Shown here: positions 61,450 to 64,000 of the stretch, in pieces
Layout of the letters: each line of letters starts with the position of its first letter
How positions within the stretch are numbered: position 1 is the stretch's first letter
Source: Diphasiastrum complanatum
Taxonomy: Eukaryota; Streptophyta; Lycopodiopsida; Lycopodiales; Lycopodiaceae
Direction of reading: 5' to 3'
NCBI GenBank assembly: GCA_029204225.1
Contig: CM055093.1
Span: 30,763,777-30,827,776 of the forward strand
DNA length: 64,000 nt
Position numbers and translations under genes: made by a program
Notes under the pieces: model-generated
Seen by the model: the letters and a program-made list of their open reading frames with translations, nothing else
Database searches by the model: none
What the model was told of the DNA's origin: nothing

Positions 61450-62523
61450 AAGATGACTTCTTTAGAATTAACACCTCCAATTATGCTATTTGGAAGGTGA
61501 GAATGGAGTCCATTTTGGTGCTCAAGATGTGATGAAGATTGTGGTTGGACTTGAGGAGGAGCCTCAAGTGCTCCAAGAGGTCCAAAAGTACAAAAAGAGG
61601 GCTAAGATGGCCCTACATATCATAAAGATGAATGTTTCCAATGAAGTGTTGTGGGAGATTGGCTCATGCACCTCATCCAAGGAGGCTTGGGACACATTGA
61701 AATCCATCTATGAGGTGAATGATGGAGAGGTGAAAGCATACATCACAAAGGACAAGCCAAGAGGAAAAGGCAAAGAGCATCATCAACATTTCAAGAAGGA
61801 CAAATTAAAGGATGAGAGTGATGAGGAGTCATCACAAACATCAAAAAGTTGCAAATCCAACAAGAAGTGCTTCTTTTGTGGTAAGAAGGGGCATTTTGCT
61901 TGTAATTGTTTCAAGAAAAAAGAGTTTAAGAGGGATGGTGATGTGGTAACAAGTGGGACTAGATGTGGTAATCTTTTCAAGATTGATGCTGATCCTTGTC
62001 GAAGCATGGCCAAGAAGAGCTTGGATCATCTCAAGGAGGAGAAGGCAAGTGATCTACCTCAACCTATGTTCCAAGATGGTAAGGCCCATGAAGATGGTGC
62101 TTTGGCAAAAGCACATGGAGAGTTATTGCCAAGAAGGTCTACTTCTCATCAATTCTCTTATCTTGTTCATTTGGATGATCTCTTTTCATCATGCAGAAGC
62201 AAATATGGTGCCATTTTATGTGACTTCTTATGTGAGGACTTCAATTGGAGGTATCTCTTATCAATGGTGCTTGATATGAAGATTGCAATAGTTGATACTT
62301 TGGGGATCTTTAATAGATCCATATGCTTTTTCAACATTCCTTTGCAAGTAAGACTAAGGAGGATCTAATCTCAATCAAGAGGATGATGGTAGGATTCTCA
62401 AATCTATCAAAAATCCAAGTGTATGATGGAGATTTGCCAAGGCTTGAGGAGGAGGCTTCTCAACACGTAGTTTTGTGGAGATCTTCAAGAGGCAAGACTG
62501 AGTCTTTGTGGCTCACAATATAG
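61450..62523 (+). pseudogene. gag remnant of the gag-only family, copy C
   Basis: Near 61467 the sequence encodes NTSNYAIWKVRMESILVLK, the gag start of the family, in one frame. After a shift the frame 61490-62368 gives YKKRAKMALHIIKMNVSNEV, EAWDTLKSIYE, a Lys/Ser linker and the zinc knuckle CFFCGKKGHFACNC (about 61867-61908). The gag middle (DYVLRIKSLN region) and the protease DSG box are missing. The last 110 codons contain no known domain, and a further short frame with GDLPRLEEEASQHVVLW runs to 62523. No LTR recognised. Confidence 0.8.
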
Positions 62524-62685
62524 GGCAAAGAGGGGCAATTTTCAGGTTGCATCTACTTCAACACATTTGCTTCTCTTCCATTATTTGATGTACCATTTTG
62601 CTTAATTGAGATTTCTACATCTCAAAGTTCAAGTAAGGCAATACTAGTTCATCAAATGTGGTGAAGTGTTGGATGGCATTCTTTG

Positions 62686-63260
62686 TTATACCATAACATT
62701 TAGATATTTGTAGTGAGTGGTTTGAATAAGATAGTCTTGATGTGTAATTTTGTTATTGTATTTTCTTAGGTGGTTAACAAAGATTTCATAATGCTTAACA
62801 TTCGGCCTCCTACCATAAAGAGCCTCATAAGGAGATCTATCATCCAAAGTAACATTGGATCTTCTTTTTCCAAGATAGTTAGCACACATTAAAGCCTCAC
62901 CTCAGTAAAACTTAGAAAGATTAGCATGTAACCTCTCTTAATCCCATGTGCCTCACAAGATGCATTGAACCTCTTTGATGTGAATGCTTCTCCATTATTA
63001 GATCTTAAGCATTTGATCCTAGTGTTGAGTTGATTCTCTACCAAATTCTTGAACTTGACAAAAACAACAAACACCCCATCCTTGCTCTTTAGTAGATATA
63101 CCCAACAAAATCTACTGAAATCGTCAATGAAAGTTACATACATCCTTGATCCACCAAGACTGAAGGTATGAGTTGAGTGCACATCCAAATATAAAAGTTG
63201 AAGAGGCCTTTTAGATCTCACACTAGATCTAACATAAGGTAATCTATGTGGCTTTGCCAA
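62686..63260 (-). pseudogene. copia integrase fragment
   Basis: A minus-strand frame from 63260: KPHRLPYVRSSVRSKRPLQL, then LYLDVHSTHTFSLGGSRMYV, FIDDFSRFCWVYLLKSK and CLRSNNGEAF, where the second catalytic Asp is Asn. A frameshift and stop at about 62889 follow, and a further frame reads ANYLGKRRSNVTLDDRSPYE and ALYGRRPNVKHYEIF, the region after the catalytic Glu. It is a fragment of a family other than A-C, with no LTR nearby. Confidence 0.85.
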
Positions 63261-63519
63261 AGCACAACGCTCACATACATGATTTATGAAAGGAAGAGTT
63301 AGATCAAGATAAATGCATCAATAGCTCTAGATCTAGCACTTGCTTGAAGATCCACACTAAAATCTCAATAAAATTAGTGATTCCCTAAACTCAGACATCC
63401 ACTTAGCTGTGATAGAACGTGAAAATATTAGATTTGATTATGATCTACCCCAAAATCTTGTGGAGTGATTGAAATGACATATAGATTACATCCACGGAAA
63501 ACAATCTATGGCCTATTTC

Positions 63520-63755
63520 ACATAAACATACACACATACAGATACACATATACACACATAAACATACAGACACATACACATACACGTACACATACACACA
63601 TAGAGACACATAAACATACATACACATACACATACACATACACATGCACACATACAGACACATGCACACACATACACATGCACACATACAGACACATGCA
63701 CACACATACACATACACATACACATACATGTACACATACACATACACGTACACTG
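63520..63755. repeat. CA-rich minisatellite (CACATA/CACACA hexamers)
   Basis: Imperfect runs of ACACAT, ACACAC and AGACAC words over about 235 bases. The long Tyr/Val/Cys open frames on both strands result from the repeat. Confidence 0.95.
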
Positions 63756-64000
63756 AGTATCAAGCTTTGATGAAGAGCAAGACTTGGAGGTTGGCGAATG
63801 ATTGATTAAAAAATTATCCACCTTATGTTTATTATAACTACGAGTTAGCTTTCTATCAACTTTGTTTATGCATACATTTATCTAACCAATCTGTATCTAT
63901 ATTCCATCACCCTCTCTATCGATTGATTGATCCGTCCACCATATAATTGTAACTACCTACAGTACCATCTATTCAATATAATCTAACATATTATATACTT
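63756..64000. other. no gene recognised
   Basis: AT-rich sequence to the window end. Confidence 0.4.

Noticed and set aside
63445-63821. Long Tyr/Val/Cys-rich open frames on both strands
   Set aside because: By-product of CA-rich hexamer repeats that lack stops in several frames.

Overview
This window is repeat-dense plant nuclear DNA. Ty1/copia retrotransposons, gag-only LTR elements, LINE fragments, a hAT transposase and a CACTA-type (TNP2) transposase are all present, spliceosomal introns interrupt the transposase, and microsatellites are long. The density of nested, decayed elements fits a large-genome land plant. A gymnosperm is possible, but the sequence alone does not settle it. I found no intact ordinary host gene, no rRNA and no convincing tRNA gene.

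Layout. 0-4.2 kb: AT-rich sequence with a GA microsatellite and a small tandem repeat. 4.2-6.8 kb: a decayed gag-only LTR element (copy A). 6.8-12.2 kb: AT-rich sequence with a pair of tRNA-like repeats and LINE 3' debris. 12.2-16.1 kb: LINE remnant, then a minus-strand copia element without reverse transcriptase (family C). 16.1-17.4 kb: unrecognised coding remnant and a possible solo LTR. 17.4-22.5 kb: minus-strand copia family B, whose gag is split by a 3.2 kb insertion with a perfect 5-bp target duplication. 22.6-25.6 kb: plus-strand copia family A, which was inserted in or truncated against a LINE fragment (25.6-26.2 kb). 26.6-31.1 kb: integrase fragment and a second family B gag. 31.1-32.1 kb: a reverse transcriptase of a non-copia lineage, running directly into a 36-bp hairpin minisatellite (32.1-32.7 kb). 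34-39 kb: LTR, hAT and copia fragments and palindrome-rich patches. 40.1-45.3 kb: a young family A copy (LTRs about 2% diverged).

39.5-60.6 kb, ignoring two nested retrotransposons (40111-45320 and 47595-52609), reads as a possible single large DNA-transposon unit. It holds a SET-domain reading frame, a multi-exon TNP2 (CACTA) transposase with a DUF4216-like end, a coiled-coil gene, a minus-strand gene of unknown type, and then a gene that begins with the first nine residues of histone H3. That last gene continues through a degenerate histone fold and a Ser/Pro-rich stretch into a Ulp1-like protease. A 12-copy inverted motif ending in GCGCGC decorates the divergent promoter and one intron of this module. 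Membership of all these parts in one mobile unit is inference, because no CACTA termini were recognised.

61.3-63.3 kb: another gag remnant of the gag-only family and a copia integrase fragment. 63.5-63.8 kb: CA-rich minisatellite. Nearly every reading frame carries stops or frameshifts, so most of the window should be read as pseudogenic.
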